A stretch of DNA of 19,431 nt from Granulosicoccus sp965367215 (GTDB lineage: Bacteria; Pseudomonadota; Gammaproteobacteria; Granulosicoccales; Granulosicoccaceae), in the NCBI GenBank assembly GCA_965367215.1, contig CBDUIJ010000075.1, positions 1 through 19,431 on the forward strand. Direction: 5' to 3'. Made by a program: the position numbers and the translations under genes. Below, piece by piece: positions 1 to 6,765 of the stretch (its first letter is position 1; every line of letters begins with the position of its first letter). The notes under the pieces are model-generated. The model was given only the letters and a program-made list of their open reading frames with translations. It was not told the origin of the DNA and ran no database searches.

Positions 1-47
1 TTACCTGACATTGGGCTCTTGCCGGTGACCTGGCAGACTCTGGACAT
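1..47 (-). CDS. rpmB: 50S ribosomal protein L28, N-terminal fragment (runs off left edge)
   Basis: Structural protein of the large ribosomal subunit. Read on the minus strand from the ATG at 47, the 15 visible codons give MSRVCQVTGKSPMSG, which matches the strongly conserved N-terminus of bacterial L28 (MSRVCQVTGK-P-GN). A GGAG ribosome-binding sequence lies about 9 nt upstream of the ATG, and a good sigma-70 promoter sits further upstream at 92-120. The stop and most of the gene lie outside the window; rpmG (L33) usually follows it, but that cannot be seen here. A different minus-strand frame is open through this stretch and ends in a TAA at 1-3, but it has no protein-like features. The call rests on only 15 residues, but they are highly diagnostic. 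Confidence 0.88.
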   Translation of the reverse strand, partial: MSRVCQVTGKSPMSG

Positions 48-91
48 GCGAAACTACTCCGAATATGGATTGTACTGCGCTTAGCCTGCGA

Positions 92-120
92 AGTGTAGCG
101 AATACCTGGCCAGTTCTCAA
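92..120 (-). promoter_or_regulatory. Sigma-70 promoter for rpmB
   Basis: On the minus strand, TTGAGA (120-115) is followed after exactly 17 nt by TACACT (97-92). Both hexamers are close to consensus. Transcription should start near position 85, giving a leader of about 38 nt before the rpmB ATG at 47. This is a prediction from sequence only. It fits a strongly expressed ribosomal-protein gene that is divergent from folB. Confidence 0.7.
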
Positions 121-166
121 GGGGGCAAGGGCTACTATTTTCACATTAACGGAAATGAAACGTAAA

Positions 167-529
167 ATGGATCGCATATTCATCAAGAATCTGCAGATAG
201 ACACGGTTATCGGCATCTATGACTGGGAACGTAGCCGGCGTCAGCGGGTAGTGCTCGATCTGGAAATGTCCGCCGATATAGCGCGCGCTGCCAGAGCCGA
301 GGACGTGGAATCTACACTGAAGTACAAGACCTTGTCCGATGAGCTCATCAGTTACATCGAAAACAGCGAGTTCCAGTTGATTGAAACCCTGGCCGAGAAC
401 GTTACCCGGATCATCCGCGAGGATTACGGTGTGCAATGGGTCAGGTTGACGCTGCACAAACCCGATGCCCTGGCTGGCAACACCGATGTGGGCGTCATCA
501 TCGAACGAGGAGAGCGGCCGGATGACTGA
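167..529 (+). CDS. folB: Dihydroneopterin aldolase
   Basis: FolB converts 7,8-dihydroneopterin to 6-hydroxymethyl-7,8-dihydropterin and glycolaldehyde in cytoplasmic folate synthesis. The 120-residue product opens MDRIFIKNL and has the family hallmarks IGIYDWE (15-21, with the conserved Glu at 21) and HKPDAL (97-102, with the conserved Lys at 98). It ends VGVIIERG as in E. coli FolB. The start at 167 is chosen because homologues begin with M-D and a hydrophobic strand; another ATG lies four codons upstream at 155, and neither has a strong Shine-Dalgarno sequence. Its end overlaps the next gene by 8 nt, so the two are probably co-translated. folB close to uppP and cca is a known gammaproteobacterial arrangement. 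Confidence 0.95.
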   Translation: MDRIFIKNLQIDTVIGIYDWERSRRQRVVLDLEMSADIARAARAEDVESTLKYKTLSDELISYIENSEFQLIETLAENVTRIIREDYGVQWVRLTLHKPDALAGNTDVGVIIERGERPDD

Positions 530-1679
530 ACTACCGCAGCCCGATGCCAATGCCCTGGCGCACAGTGAGCGCCTGCGCCAGGCATTGCTGGAGCGTATAC
601 GTCAACAGGGTGCGTTGTCCTTTGCCGACTACATGGAGCAGGTACTGTATGAGCCGGGTCTGGGCTATTACATGGCAGGTGCCGCCAAATTCGGCGAAGA
701 AGGCGATTTCATCACGGCCCCGGAAGTCTCGCCGCTGTTCGGTGCGACGCTGGCCAATGAGATACGGGGTGTGCTGCTGCACACCGGCGGCGGCATTCTG
801 GAATTCGGTGCGGGCAGCGGCAAGCTGGCACTGAGCATCCTGCAGGCACTGTCTGATGTCGAAGATCTGACCTACACCATCATGGAGCCCAGTGCCGAAC
901 TGGTCAGCCGCCAACAGCAATTGCTGCGCGAAGCGCTGGACGAGTCGGTTTTCCAGCGGGTCTGCTGGCTCGATGCGCTTCCGGATGCCTTCACCGGCGT
1001 CATCGTGGCCAATGAGGTCATGGATGCGCTACCGGTGGAGCGGTTTCGCAAGAGCGATGGCAAGGTCATGCAGTTGTGTGTCAACGAAAGCCTTGAAACC
1101 GTGAGCCAGGCAGCAGATGAAACCCTGCAGGCTGCAGTCGAGGCCATCGAGGCTGATCTGGGAGAGCCACTGTGCGACGGCTATCAGTCGGAAGTGTGCC
1201 TGCTGCTCAAGCCCTGGCTGGCGAGCCTGTCGCAGACGCTGACTCAGGGAGTCGTACTGCTGATCGACTACGGATACCCGCGGCGCGAATACTATCTGCC
1301 GGAACGGGTACAGGGAACACTGGCCTGCTACTACAGGCACAGGACTCATGACGACCCATTTCAGTGGCCAGGCCTGCAGGACATCACGGCGCATGTGGAT
1401 TTCACCGCCGTGGCGGAAGCGGCCGTCGCCCAGGAGCTTGATCTGCTGGGCTATGCATCGCAGTCAGCCTTTCTTCTGGACAATCAGCTGCTGGATCTGA
1501 TGGAGCAGGAAAGTGCCCGAAGTGACAGCGAAATGCAGAAGATTGCCCTGGCTCGCGCTGTCAAGACGCTAACGCTTCCTGGTGAAATGGGCGAACGGTT
1601 TCAGGTAATGGCGCTGGGTAGAGGCTATGATCTGCGCCTTCAGGGATTCAGCACGCAGGATCTGTCCTACCGGCTGTAA
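522..1679 (+). CDS. MidA/NDUFAF7-family SAM-dependent methyltransferase
   Basis: Class I methyltransferase of the COG1565 (DUF185) family. The mitochondrial member NDUFAF7/MidA methylates an arginine of a complex I subunit; the bacterial substrate is not established. The 385-residue product has the N-terminal family block FADYMEQVLYEPGLGYYM (34-51), then FITAPEVSPLFG (63-74), and the SAM-binding loop EFGAGSGKL (94-102). The acidic stretch IMEPSAEL and the phrase ANEVMDALPVERF follow. No signal peptide or membrane helix is visible, so it should be cytoplasmic. The ATG at 522 overlaps the folB stop and has a good GAGGAG ribosome-binding site about 10 nt upstream. Its place between folB and uppP differs from E. 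coli, where the gene is absent. Confidence 0.9.
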   Translation: MTELPQPDANALAHSERLRQALLERIRQQGALSFADYMEQVLYEPGLGYYMAGAAKFGEEGDFITAPEVSPLFGATLANEIRGVLLHTGGGILEFGAGSGKLALSILQALSDVEDLTYTIMEPSAELVSRQQQLLREALDESVFQRVCWLDALPDAFTGVIVANEVMDALPVERFRKSDGKVMQLCVNESLETVSQAADETLQAAVEAIEADLGEPLCDGYQSEVCLLLKPWLASLSQTLTQGVVLLIDYGYPRREYYLPERVQGTLACYYRHRTHDDPFQWPGLQDITAHVDFTAVAEAAVAQELDLLGYASQSAFLLDNQLLDLMEQESARSDSEMQKIALARAVKTLTLPGEMGERFQVMALGRGYDLRLQGFSTQDLSYRL

Positions 1680-1746
1680 TTTCCTTCCGATCAGCGTCGC
1701 CCATGCGCTCCACCGACTTTGCGTATGGCATCAGGGTTCGTCTCTC

Positions 1747-2544
1747 ATGGAATTAATGCATATCATCTGGTTGGCTCTGGTGCAGGGGCTGACCGAGTTT
1801 CTACCGGTGTCCAGTTCGGCACACCTGATTCTGGTGCCGAGCCTGCTGGGCTGGCCGGACCAGGGGCTGGCCTTCGATGTCGCTGTGCATCTGGGTACCC
1901 TGATAGCCGTGGTGGCCTATTTTCGTCACGACATCGTGACCCTTTTCCTGGCCTGGGTCGAGTCCATGACTCGCCGCCAGATGACCCCCGAGGCGCGCCT
2001 GGCCTGGGGTGTCATTCTGGGCACCATTCCCGCAGGACTGGTTGGTCTGGCTTTCAAGGATTTCATCGAGATCAACCTGCGCTCACCGCTGGTCATTGCC
2101 ACGACCACCATCATCTTCGGTCTGTTGTTATGGGTGGCCGACAAGCGCAGCAAGCTGGTGCGCAGTGAGTACAGTCTGGGTTGGCAGGATTTTCTGGTTA
2201 TCGGCGGTGCGCAGGCAATGGCACTGATTCCCGGCACATCGCGCTCGGGCATCACCATTACAGCCGGACTGCTGCTGGGCCTGACCCGCGAGGCGGCTGC
2301 CCGTTACTCCTTCCTGTTGTCCATCCCCATCATCGTGCTCTCCGGTCTCAGTGTGACCAAGGATCTGGTTGAGTCAGCGGTCCCCGTCGACTGGCAGGCG
2401 CTGTCCCTGGGGACAGTCATTGCCGCCATCAGCGCCTTTGTCTGCATTCACTATTTTCTGGCTTTCATCAACCGCATCGGCATGACACCTTTCGTGATCT
2501 ACCGGCTGTTGCTGGGTGTCCTGCTGTTCTGGGTCTTTCTGTAG
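1747..2544 (+). CDS. uppP: Undecaprenyl-diphosphatase (UppP/BacA)
   Basis: Integral inner-membrane phosphatase that recycles undecaprenyl diphosphate to the monophosphate lipid carrier used for peptidoglycan and other envelope glycans; overproduction is known to confer bacitracin resistance. The 265-residue product shows both signature regions: QGLTEFLPVSSSAHL (13-27, with conserved Glu17 and His26) and PGTSRSG (162-168, with the conserved Arg). These are followed by REAAARYSFLLSIP, and there are about eight hydrophobic segments. Start 1747 gives MELMHIIW; an in-frame ATG three codons later (1756) is equally possible, since neither has a clear ribosome-binding site. The gap to the methyltransferase gene is 67 nt with no obvious promoter or terminator, so read-through from folB-midA is likely. 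Confidence 0.96.
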   Translation: MELMHIIWLALVQGLTEFLPVSSSAHLILVPSLLGWPDQGLAFDVAVHLGTLIAVVAYFRHDIVTLFLAWVESMTRRQMTPEARLAWGVILGTIPAGLVGLAFKDFIEINLRSPLVIATTTIIFGLLLWVADKRSKLVRSEYSLGWQDFLVIGGAQAMALIPGTSRSGITITAGLLLGLTREAAARYSFLLSIPIIVLSGLSVTKDLVESAVPVDWQALSLGTVIAAISAFVCIHYFLAFINRIGMTPFVIYRLLLGVLLFWVFL

Positions 2545-2566
2545 ATCCAGGACCTGCGGCCGGTAT

Positions 2567-2594
2567 GGCCGGCGCAAGTGGTGTCGCGCCGGCC
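2567..2594. terminator. GC-rich hairpin after uppP (possible bidirectional terminator)
   Basis: GGCCGGCGC (2567-2575) and GCGCCGGCC (2586-2594) form a perfect 9-bp stem around a 10-nt loop, 23 nt after the uppP stop. It lies between uppP and the convergent minus-strand gene ending at 2622. There is no T-run directly after the stem on the plus strand (the nearest is at 2618-2622), and none on the minus strand, so it is not a textbook intrinsic terminator. Position and stability suggest a role in ending or protecting transcripts. Confidence 0.45.
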
Positions 2595-2621
2595 TGAGGT
2601 TTCAGGCTGGCGGGCGATTTT

Positions 2622-2999
2622 TCAGGGCGCAGGAACGGTCAGTTCGAGAATCTTGCCACCCAGTCCATGAACGGAATCATTGGCCTGCAGCCGAATGAGG
2701 GTGGTGCCTTCGGGCAGGCTCAGTGTCAGCGAGCGGGTGAATGGCTGTTCGTTTTCGTGCGGATGTGCCAGCTCCCGGCTACCGAGGACACGGCCGTCTG
2801 CCGCGAGGACATCCCAACGGTTGGCGTAGTGATCCCAGCCTTCATCCGCGTGCAAGACTGTCGCATCGATGCGGTAACGGTTTTCGCCCAATGCGGTAAT
2901 CCTGCCGTCGACCACATCGGCTTCACCGGCGCTGGCGACTCCGACCAGGGTAAACAGGCCCATAGCCGTCACGGCAAGGGATTTCGCAATTCTCATCAT
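2622..2999 (-). CDS. Small secreted protein of unknown function
   Basis: The 125-residue product begins with a Sec signal peptide (MMRIAKSL, then a hydrophobic core ending VGVASA, predicted cleavage before GEA at about residue 23). The mature part of about 100 residues has the look of a compact beta domain, with phrases HADEGWDHYANRWDV, LAHPHENEQPFTRSL and DSVHGLGGKILEL, all rich in His and Trp. I have the impression of similar uncharacterised proteins in marine alphaproteobacteria, but no function is known to me. The ATG at 2999 is preferred over the in-frame ATG at 3026 because AGGAACAG stands directly before it and the signal peptide starts there. A good promoter lies at 3043-3071. It is transcribed towards uppP and separated from it by a hairpin. 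Confidence 0.8.
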   Translation of the reverse strand: MMRIAKSLAVTAMGLFTLVGVASAGEADVVDGRITALGENRYRIDATVLHADEGWDHYANRWDVLAADGRVLGSRELAHPHENEQPFTRSLTLSLPEGTTLIRLQANDSVHGLGGKILELTVPAP

Positions 3000-3042
3000 C
3001 TGTTCCTGAATGTTCTGGCGTTTCATTGGTCTGAACCCTACC

Positions 3043-3071
3043 GTATTACCGTACCGCCCATGACAGTCCAA
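3043..3071 (-). promoter_or_regulatory. Sigma-70 promoter for the secreted-protein gene
   Basis: On the minus strand, TTGGAC (3071-3066) is separated by 17 nt from TAATAC (3048-3043). The predicted start near 3036 leaves a leader of about 37 nt before the ATG at 2999. It leaves too little room for efficient use of the upstream ATG at 3026, which supports the shorter protein. Confidence 0.6.
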
Positions 3072-3133
3072 TTATTGTAGAGTTCCCGGGTCGAGTTCAG
3101 TAGTCACTTTCGGATACGCAAGCCATCGTTACC

Positions 3134-3466
3134 ATGACAAGAAATTTTCTCGGAAATTCACCCATCGTAGGTCCCGTGACGCTGTTTTCCCTGCTGATGG
3201 TGCCGATGGTCATGAGCTGTTTCTTTGTGGTCTACGCCCTGGCCGGTTGGGTCATCGATGGGCGGGATCGCATGAACTGGGCCATAGAGGCACCCACAGT
3301 GAGTACCTGGGTGGCGATTTCCATGGTGACGTTCAGTGGCCTGGTTATCGCTTACACCCGTTGGCGAGGCGGTAGTTGGTGGCACCCTTTGATAGTGTCG
3401 AGTGTCGGCCATATCGTTGTGTCACTACTGATGACACTCTCGGTGTTCATCACCGTCAAATTGTAG
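3134..3466 (+). CDS. Small three-helix membrane protein, unknown function
   Basis: A 110-residue protein, mostly hydrophobic, with three likely transmembrane segments at about residues 14-40, 57-74 and 85-107. A short charged loop (DGRDRMNW, about 42-49) lies between the first two, and a Trp/Arg-rich loop (RWRGGSWWH, 76-84) between the last two. No family is recognised. Its codon use is like its neighbours and it lies head-to-head with the minus-strand secreted protein. The ATG at 3134 has no strong ribosome-binding site, so the start is uncertain; MTRNFLGNSP would be a short cytoplasmic or periplasmic tail. A VanZ-like gene follows after about 90 nt, and the two could share a transcript. Confidence 0.65.
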   Translation: MTRNFLGNSPIVGPVTLFSLLMVPMVMSCFFVVYALAGWVIDGRDRMNWAIEAPTVSTWVAISMVTFSGLVIAYTRWRGGSWWHPLIVSSVGHIVVSLLMTLSVFITVKL

Positions 3467-3558
3467 CCAGCGGTTTACCCTCTGTTCGCCATGCGGCCGG
3501 AAGGAAGAAGGCAGGGGCCGGGATGCCCACAACAGAAAAAGAGGTACACGTTTGCCAC

Positions 3559-3999
3559 ATGAGTTTTGATTTCACACCCCGGGCAATGCTGTCGATCAGG
3601 CATTTGCGCTTCAAGCGACTCTGGATAGCCGTGGGTATCGCGTTGATCCTGTTTGTCACCATCACCTCCATCATCACGATTCCGGCACCGCTGAAGGTCT
3701 TCATGCTGAAGGACAAGGTGGTGCACACACTGGCCTACGCGGGGCTGATGGGCTGGTTCTCGCAGATCTACCGCCATGACCTGACGCGGCTGCTACTGGC
3801 TGTCGGCCTGGTGCTCATGGGCGTCGGTATCGAATACCTGCAGGGCATGACCACCTCACGTCAGTTCGATGTGATGGACATGGTGGCCAACACGTCGGGT
3901 GTCGTGCTGGCCTGGGCTCTGGCTTACACCTGGGTAGGGACGCTACTGGCGCGCTTCGAAGGTTTGTTCTGCCGCTCAGCTGCGCAGTCAGGCACCTGA
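3559..3999 (+). CDS. VanZ-like membrane protein
   Basis: The 146-residue product has the VanZ-like pattern. After a first helix (about 21-42) comes DKVVHTLAYAGLMGWF (52-67), then a helix ending GIEYLQGMTTSRQFDVMDM (90-108), followed by VANTSGVVLAW, where the family has the conserved GR-fD--D---N--G motif. VanZ itself gives low-level teicoplanin resistance; most relatives, including this one, have no defined role. Four membrane helices are likely. An in-frame ATG at 3523 would add 12 residues (MPTTEKEVHVCH); neither start has a convincing ribosome-binding site at good spacing. The end overlaps the 3' end of cca on the other strand by 12 nt. Confidence 0.85.
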   Translation: MSFDFTPRAMLSIRHLRFKRLWIAVGIALILFVTITSIITIPAPLKVFMLKDKVVHTLAYAGLMGWFSQIYRHDLTRLLLAVGLVLMGVGIEYLQGMTTSRQFDVMDMVANTSGVVLAWALAYTWVGTLLARFEGLFCRSAAQSGT

Positions 4000-5220
4000 A
4001 GCGCGGCTCAGCCACTCACTGATGGCTCGAGTTCGGGCCTCGTTGATGCGCTCGGCAATCGTTGATTTGTCTTCCGTGGCAAGAGCAATGGCAGCGCTGT
4101 CGACCTGTCTGAATATCTGTGCGGCCTCGCGCAGAAACGCTGCTTGAGGATAGTCTGCCTGTTCATGACCGAGACGGCCGCGCGCATCCGCCTCGCACAC
4201 CAGCAGGTATTGTTCAAAGCGTTCGGGTTTGCGCACCACATCCATGGCCTGCAGGAAGCTGGTCAGTTTGCCGGGGGTCAGATCGCGGGCACGATGAGAA
4301 TGTGTGTGCCAGCGGGCAGTCAGGACGCCCAGATCCCGGGTCTTGCGCGGCACACGCAGCCGCTCACACAGGGCTTCAGTCAATACGGCGCCACGCTTTT
4401 CATGCCCATGGTGTGAGGGCAGGATGTTGACCGGCGTCGTGGCCTTGCCAAGATCGTGGCACAGCGCTGCAAAGCGCACATCCAGTTCCTCGCTGCTCTG
4501 CGCTGCCTGCTGCAGCACCATCAGTGTGTGAATGCCACTGTCGATTTCCGGATGCCACTTTGCAGGCTGGGGCACACCAAACAGAGCGTCGACTTCCGGC
4601 AGGATGACGGCCAGGGCGCCGCAATCACGCAGAGCCCGGATGAAGGCATCCGGCGTGCGCGCCTTCAGGGCGCCACTCATTTCCTGCCAGACCCGCTCGG
4701 CAACCAGGTTATCCGCTTCGCCATCACGAACCATGCTGCGCATCAGTTCGAGTGTTTCATCGGCGATGGTGAAACCCAGATGACTGAAGCGGGCCATGAA
4801 GCGCGCAACACGCAGGATACGTACAGGGTCTTCCACAAACGCTTTGGAGACATGTCGCAGTACCCGATTCTCGACATCCTGTCGGCCATTGAAGGGGTCC
4901 ACCAGCTCACCATCGTCACGTTGTGCAATGGCGTTGATGGTGAGGTCGCGCCGGCTCAGGTCCTCTTCCAGTGTCACACTGGAGTCGGTGGTGAACTCGA
5001 AACCGTGGTAGCCAGGGCCGGTCTTGCGTTCGACTCTCGCCAGCGCATATTCCTCATGGCTGTCCGGATGCAGGAAGACCGGGAAGTCCTTGCCCACGGA
5101 TTTGAATCCTGCCTGCAGCATGTCGGCAGGCGTACTGCCAACGACGACCCAGTCGCGATCAACCACTGGAAGGCCAAGCAGGCGGTCGCGCACAGCGCCA
5201 CCAACCAGATAGTGTTTCAT
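3988..5220 (-). CDS. cca: Multifunctional CCA protein: tRNA nucleotidyltransferase with HD domain
   Basis: Adds or repairs the CCA tail of tRNAs; gammaproteobacterial members with the HD domain also have phosphatase, 2'-nucleotidase and cyclic phosphodiesterase activities. The 410-residue product is nearly collinear with E. coli Cca. It has YLVGGAVRD at the N-terminus (4-12), the catalytic DRD at 21-23, RRDLTINAIAQ near residue 90-100, and FAALCHDLGK with His255-Asp256 of the HD motif. SHHGHEKRG follows. The ATG at 5220 gives the canonical MKHYLVGG start. It converges with the VanZ-like gene (12-nt overlap) and is divergent from the aminopeptidase gene, 78 nt away. Confidence 0.97.
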   Translation of the reverse strand: MKHYLVGGAVRDRLLGLPVVDRDWVVVGSTPADMLQAGFKSVGKDFPVFLHPDSHEEYALARVERKTGPGYHGFEFTTDSSVTLEEDLSRRDLTINAIAQRDDGELVDPFNGRQDVENRVLRHVSKAFVEDPVRILRVARFMARFSHLGFTIADETLELMRSMVRDGEADNLVAERVWQEMSGALKARTPDAFIRALRDCGALAVILPEVDALFGVPQPAKWHPEIDSGIHTLMVLQQAAQSSEELDVRFAALCHDLGKATTPVNILPSHHGHEKRGAVLTEALCERLRVPRKTRDLGVLTARWHTHSHRARDLTPGKLTSFLQAMDVVRKPERFEQYLLVCEADARGRLGHEQADYPQAAFLREAAQIFRQVDSAAIALATEDKSTIAERINEARTRAISEWLSRASGA

Positions 5221-5236
5221 GTAGACGTGTTGCGAA

Positions 5237-5263
5237 TTGCGGGCATGAGCTGAATGTTACACT
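5237..5263 (+). promoter_or_regulatory. Possible promoter for the aminopeptidase gene
   Basis: TTGCGG (5237-5242) and TACACT (5258-5263) are separated by only 15 nt, shorter than optimal. They lie in the 78-nt divergent gap between cca and the aminopeptidase gene. The same TGTTAC stretch reads TAACAT on the minus strand and might serve cca. Weak evidence. Confidence 0.35.
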
Positions 5264-5298
5264 GCCGCCCATCCCTGGTAGCTGCCTGACTCCCTTAG

Positions 5299-6381
5299 AT
5301 GCGAATCAATCGTCTGGTCCCGGCCGGCCTGCTGGCGGCAATTGCCATCATGCTGGGTGGATGCAGCAACGTCGGCTACTACTCGCAAGCGGTCGGCGGG
5401 CATGTCAAATTGATGCTGGCCAGAGAGCCCATCGATAAATTACTGGCAGACGAGGCAACCCCGGAGGAGCTGCGCGGTAAATTGCGCACACTGGTCGATG
5501 CACGACAATTTGCCATCGAGCGTCTGCAGCTGCCTGACAATGACAGCTACAACAGCTATGTGGAAACCGGTCGTGATGCGGTGACCTGGAATGTCGTGGC
5601 AGCCGAAGAGTTCTCGCTCCAGGCCCGAACCTGGTGCTTTCCGGTTGCCGGCTGTGTCAGTTACCGGGGTTACTTCGACAAGGCGGATGCCGAAGAATAT
5701 GCGGCGCAGCTGGCCGCTGAAAACTACGATGTATCGGTAGGCGGCGCGTCGGCCTATTCCACGCTGGGCTGGTTCGACGACCCGGTTCTGGATACCATGC
5801 TGCGGGGTGGGGATGTGCGTTATGTGGGAACCCTGTTTCACGAGCTGGCGCATCAGGTGCTCTACGTCAAGGATGACAGTGATTTCAACGAAGCCTTTGC
5901 CACGTTTGTCGAGCAGCAGGGAGTGCGGGAGTGGTTGGCCGAGCGTGGGGAAAGTGATCGCATCGAGGCCTACAACGCCTCGCAGGGGCGGGTGGTGGAA
6001 TTTCTTGCCTTGCTGAAGCAGACACGGGATGCCCTGCAGGAGCTCTATCGTAAGGACTTGCCGGAGGCTGACATGCGCGCAGCCAAACAGGCGGCATTCG
6101 ATGACATGCGTAGTGCCTATGAGTCACTCAAGCAGCAATGGGGAGGCTATGCCGGTTATGACAACTGGTTTCGGCGTGATCTGAACAACGCTCGTCTGGT
6201 GGCGGTGTCTACCTATCGGCGTGATGTGCCCGCCTTTCAGGCCATGTACGACGAAGCAGGGCAGGACATGTCTGCCTTCTACGAGCTGGCACGCCAGGTC
6301 GGCAAGCTGCCCTACAAGGAAAGGCGCAGCCGAATTGCCGATTATGATGTCGCCGCGCTCGGCAAGCTTGACAGCGAGTGA
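5299..6381 (+). CDS. Putative zinc aminopeptidase lipoprotein
   Basis: Member of the predicted aminopeptidase family COG4324. The 360-residue product starts with a lipoprotein signal peptide (lipobox LGGC, Cys22), so it should be anchored in the envelope facing the periplasm. The zinc site is HELAHQ (His181, Glu182, His185), followed about 14 residues later by FNEAFATFVE, which supplies the usual third ligand Glu. Conserved family phrases include CFPVAGCVSYRGYF upstream of the site and LGWFDDPVLDTML. The ATG at 5299 is the only start that gives a complete signal peptide. The last codons contain a strong promoter for the downstream riboswitch RNA. The physiological substrate is unknown. Confidence 0.87.
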   Translation: MRINRLVPAGLLAAIAIMLGGCSNVGYYSQAVGGHVKLMLAREPIDKLLADEATPEELRGKLRTLVDARQFAIERLQLPDNDSYNSYVETGRDAVTWNVVAAEEFSLQARTWCFPVAGCVSYRGYFDKADAEEYAAQLAAENYDVSVGGASAYSTLGWFDDPVLDTMLRGGDVRYVGTLFHELAHQVLYVKDDSDFNEAFATFVEQQGVREWLAERGESDRIEAYNASQGRVVEFLALLKQTRDALQELYRKDLPEADMRAAKQAAFDDMRSAYESLKQQWGGYAGYDNWFRRDLNNARLVAVSTYRRDVPAFQAMYDEAGQDMSAFYELARQVGKLPYKERRSRIADYDVAALGKLDSE

Positions 6382-6396
6382 CGCACTTCCAATAAT
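6368..6396 (+). promoter_or_regulatory. Near-consensus sigma-70 promoter of the riboswitch transcript
   Basis: TTGACA (6368-6373, a perfect -35) is followed after exactly 17 nt by AATAAT (6391-6396, five of six consensus bases). It overlaps the last codons of the aminopeptidase gene. Transcription should start at about 6402-6404, exactly where the hairpin at 6403-6429 begins, about 30 nt before the cobalamin aptamer. This makes the riboswitch unit independent of the gene before it. Confidence 0.75.
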
Positions 6397-6402
6397 GGTG
6401 AG

Positions 6403-6429
6403 GCAGACGCAGCTGGATTGTGCGTCTGC
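6403..6429 (+). other. Hairpin at the predicted 5' end of the riboswitch RNA
   Basis: GCAGACGCA (6403-6411) pairs perfectly with TGCGTCTGC (6421-6429) around a 9-nt loop. Because the promoter at 6368-6396 should start transcription at about 6403, this is most simply a 5'-terminal stem-loop that could shield the RNA from 5'-end decay. There is no T-run after it, which argues against its being a terminator for the aminopeptidase gene. Confidence 0.55.
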
Positions 6430-6433
6430 AAGA

Positions 6434-6631
6434 CGTGATGGTTCTCGCAGTCAACAAGACTCGGGATGAAAAGGGAACACGGTGCGGCCAGCTGCCTTGC
6501 AGTCGATGGCCAATTCCATGACTGCCCCCGCAACTGTAAGTGGTGAGTTGATCCGAACAATCCCACTGGGTATCGCACCCGGGAAGGGTCGGGGAGGCGC
6601 GGAACCACAAGTCAGGAGACCTGCCATCGCA
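6434..6631 (+). promoter_or_regulatory. Cobalamin (adenosylcobalamin) riboswitch aptamer
   Basis: The conserved core is complete. The block AAAAGGGAACACGGTGCGG lies at about 6470-6488, the junction element ACTGCCCCCGCAACTGTAAG at 6521-6540, and the B12 box AGTCAGGAGACCTGCC at 6610-6625. GATGG (6437-6441) pairs with CCATC (6624-6628) to close P1, extended by a wobble and a G-C pair. These elements bind cobalamin in known class I/II aptamers and reduce expression of the downstream gene. What follows (6631-6676) contains a GC-rich segment and then the ribosome-binding site AGGAG of a small ORF, with no T-run, so control is probably at translation initiation. The regulated genes are unusual (see the two following ORFs). 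Confidence 0.95.
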
Positions 6632-6675
6632 TGTCAACTCAACCCGGGCGGGGTGCCTCGGTCAGGAGATTTGCG

Positions 6676-6765
6676 ATGTATCACGGCTTGCCTTACCGAC
6701 ACATCCGACAATTGCCTGATCGAATGCCCGCCAACGAGCGCGGAGGGCGCCATGCAGGTACTTGA
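6676..6765 (+). CDS. 29-codon ORF directly behind the cobalamin riboswitch
   Basis: The first start codon after the aptamer is ATG at 6676, preceded by a strong Shine-Dalgarno AGGAG (6664-6668) at 7-nt spacing. It encodes 29 residues beginning MYHGLPYRHIRQLPDR and ending in a Gly/Arg/His-rich tail, TGA at 6763-6765. No membrane helix or known motif is seen. The last 14 nt overlap the start of the next ORF in another frame, and the strong ribosome-binding site of that ORF lies inside this one. It could be a genuine small protein or a leader ORF that couples riboswitch control to the downstream gene. It is not any B12-regulated protein I know. Confidence 0.5.
   Translation: MYHGLPYRHIRQLPDRMPANERGGRHAGT

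Noticed and set aside
1..216. Minus-strand frame of 71 codons at the left edge
   Set aside because: It overlaps the folB start and has no protein-like features; the true minus-strand gene here is rpmB in another frame, starting at 47.
4456..5253. Plus-strand frame of 265 codons inside cca
   Set aside because: It is antisense to a near-perfect cca gene; its translation has no recognisable domain and reflects GC-rich codon structure.
6403..6429. Hairpin as a terminator of the aminopeptidase gene
   Set aside because: No T-run follows and a strong promoter places the transcription start at its first base, so a 5'-terminal stem is the simpler reading.
6482..6751. N-terminal extension of the 100-codon ORF through the riboswitch
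   Set aside because: The extension runs through the conserved cobalamin aptamer; the downstream ATG at 6752 has a strong ribosome-binding site.
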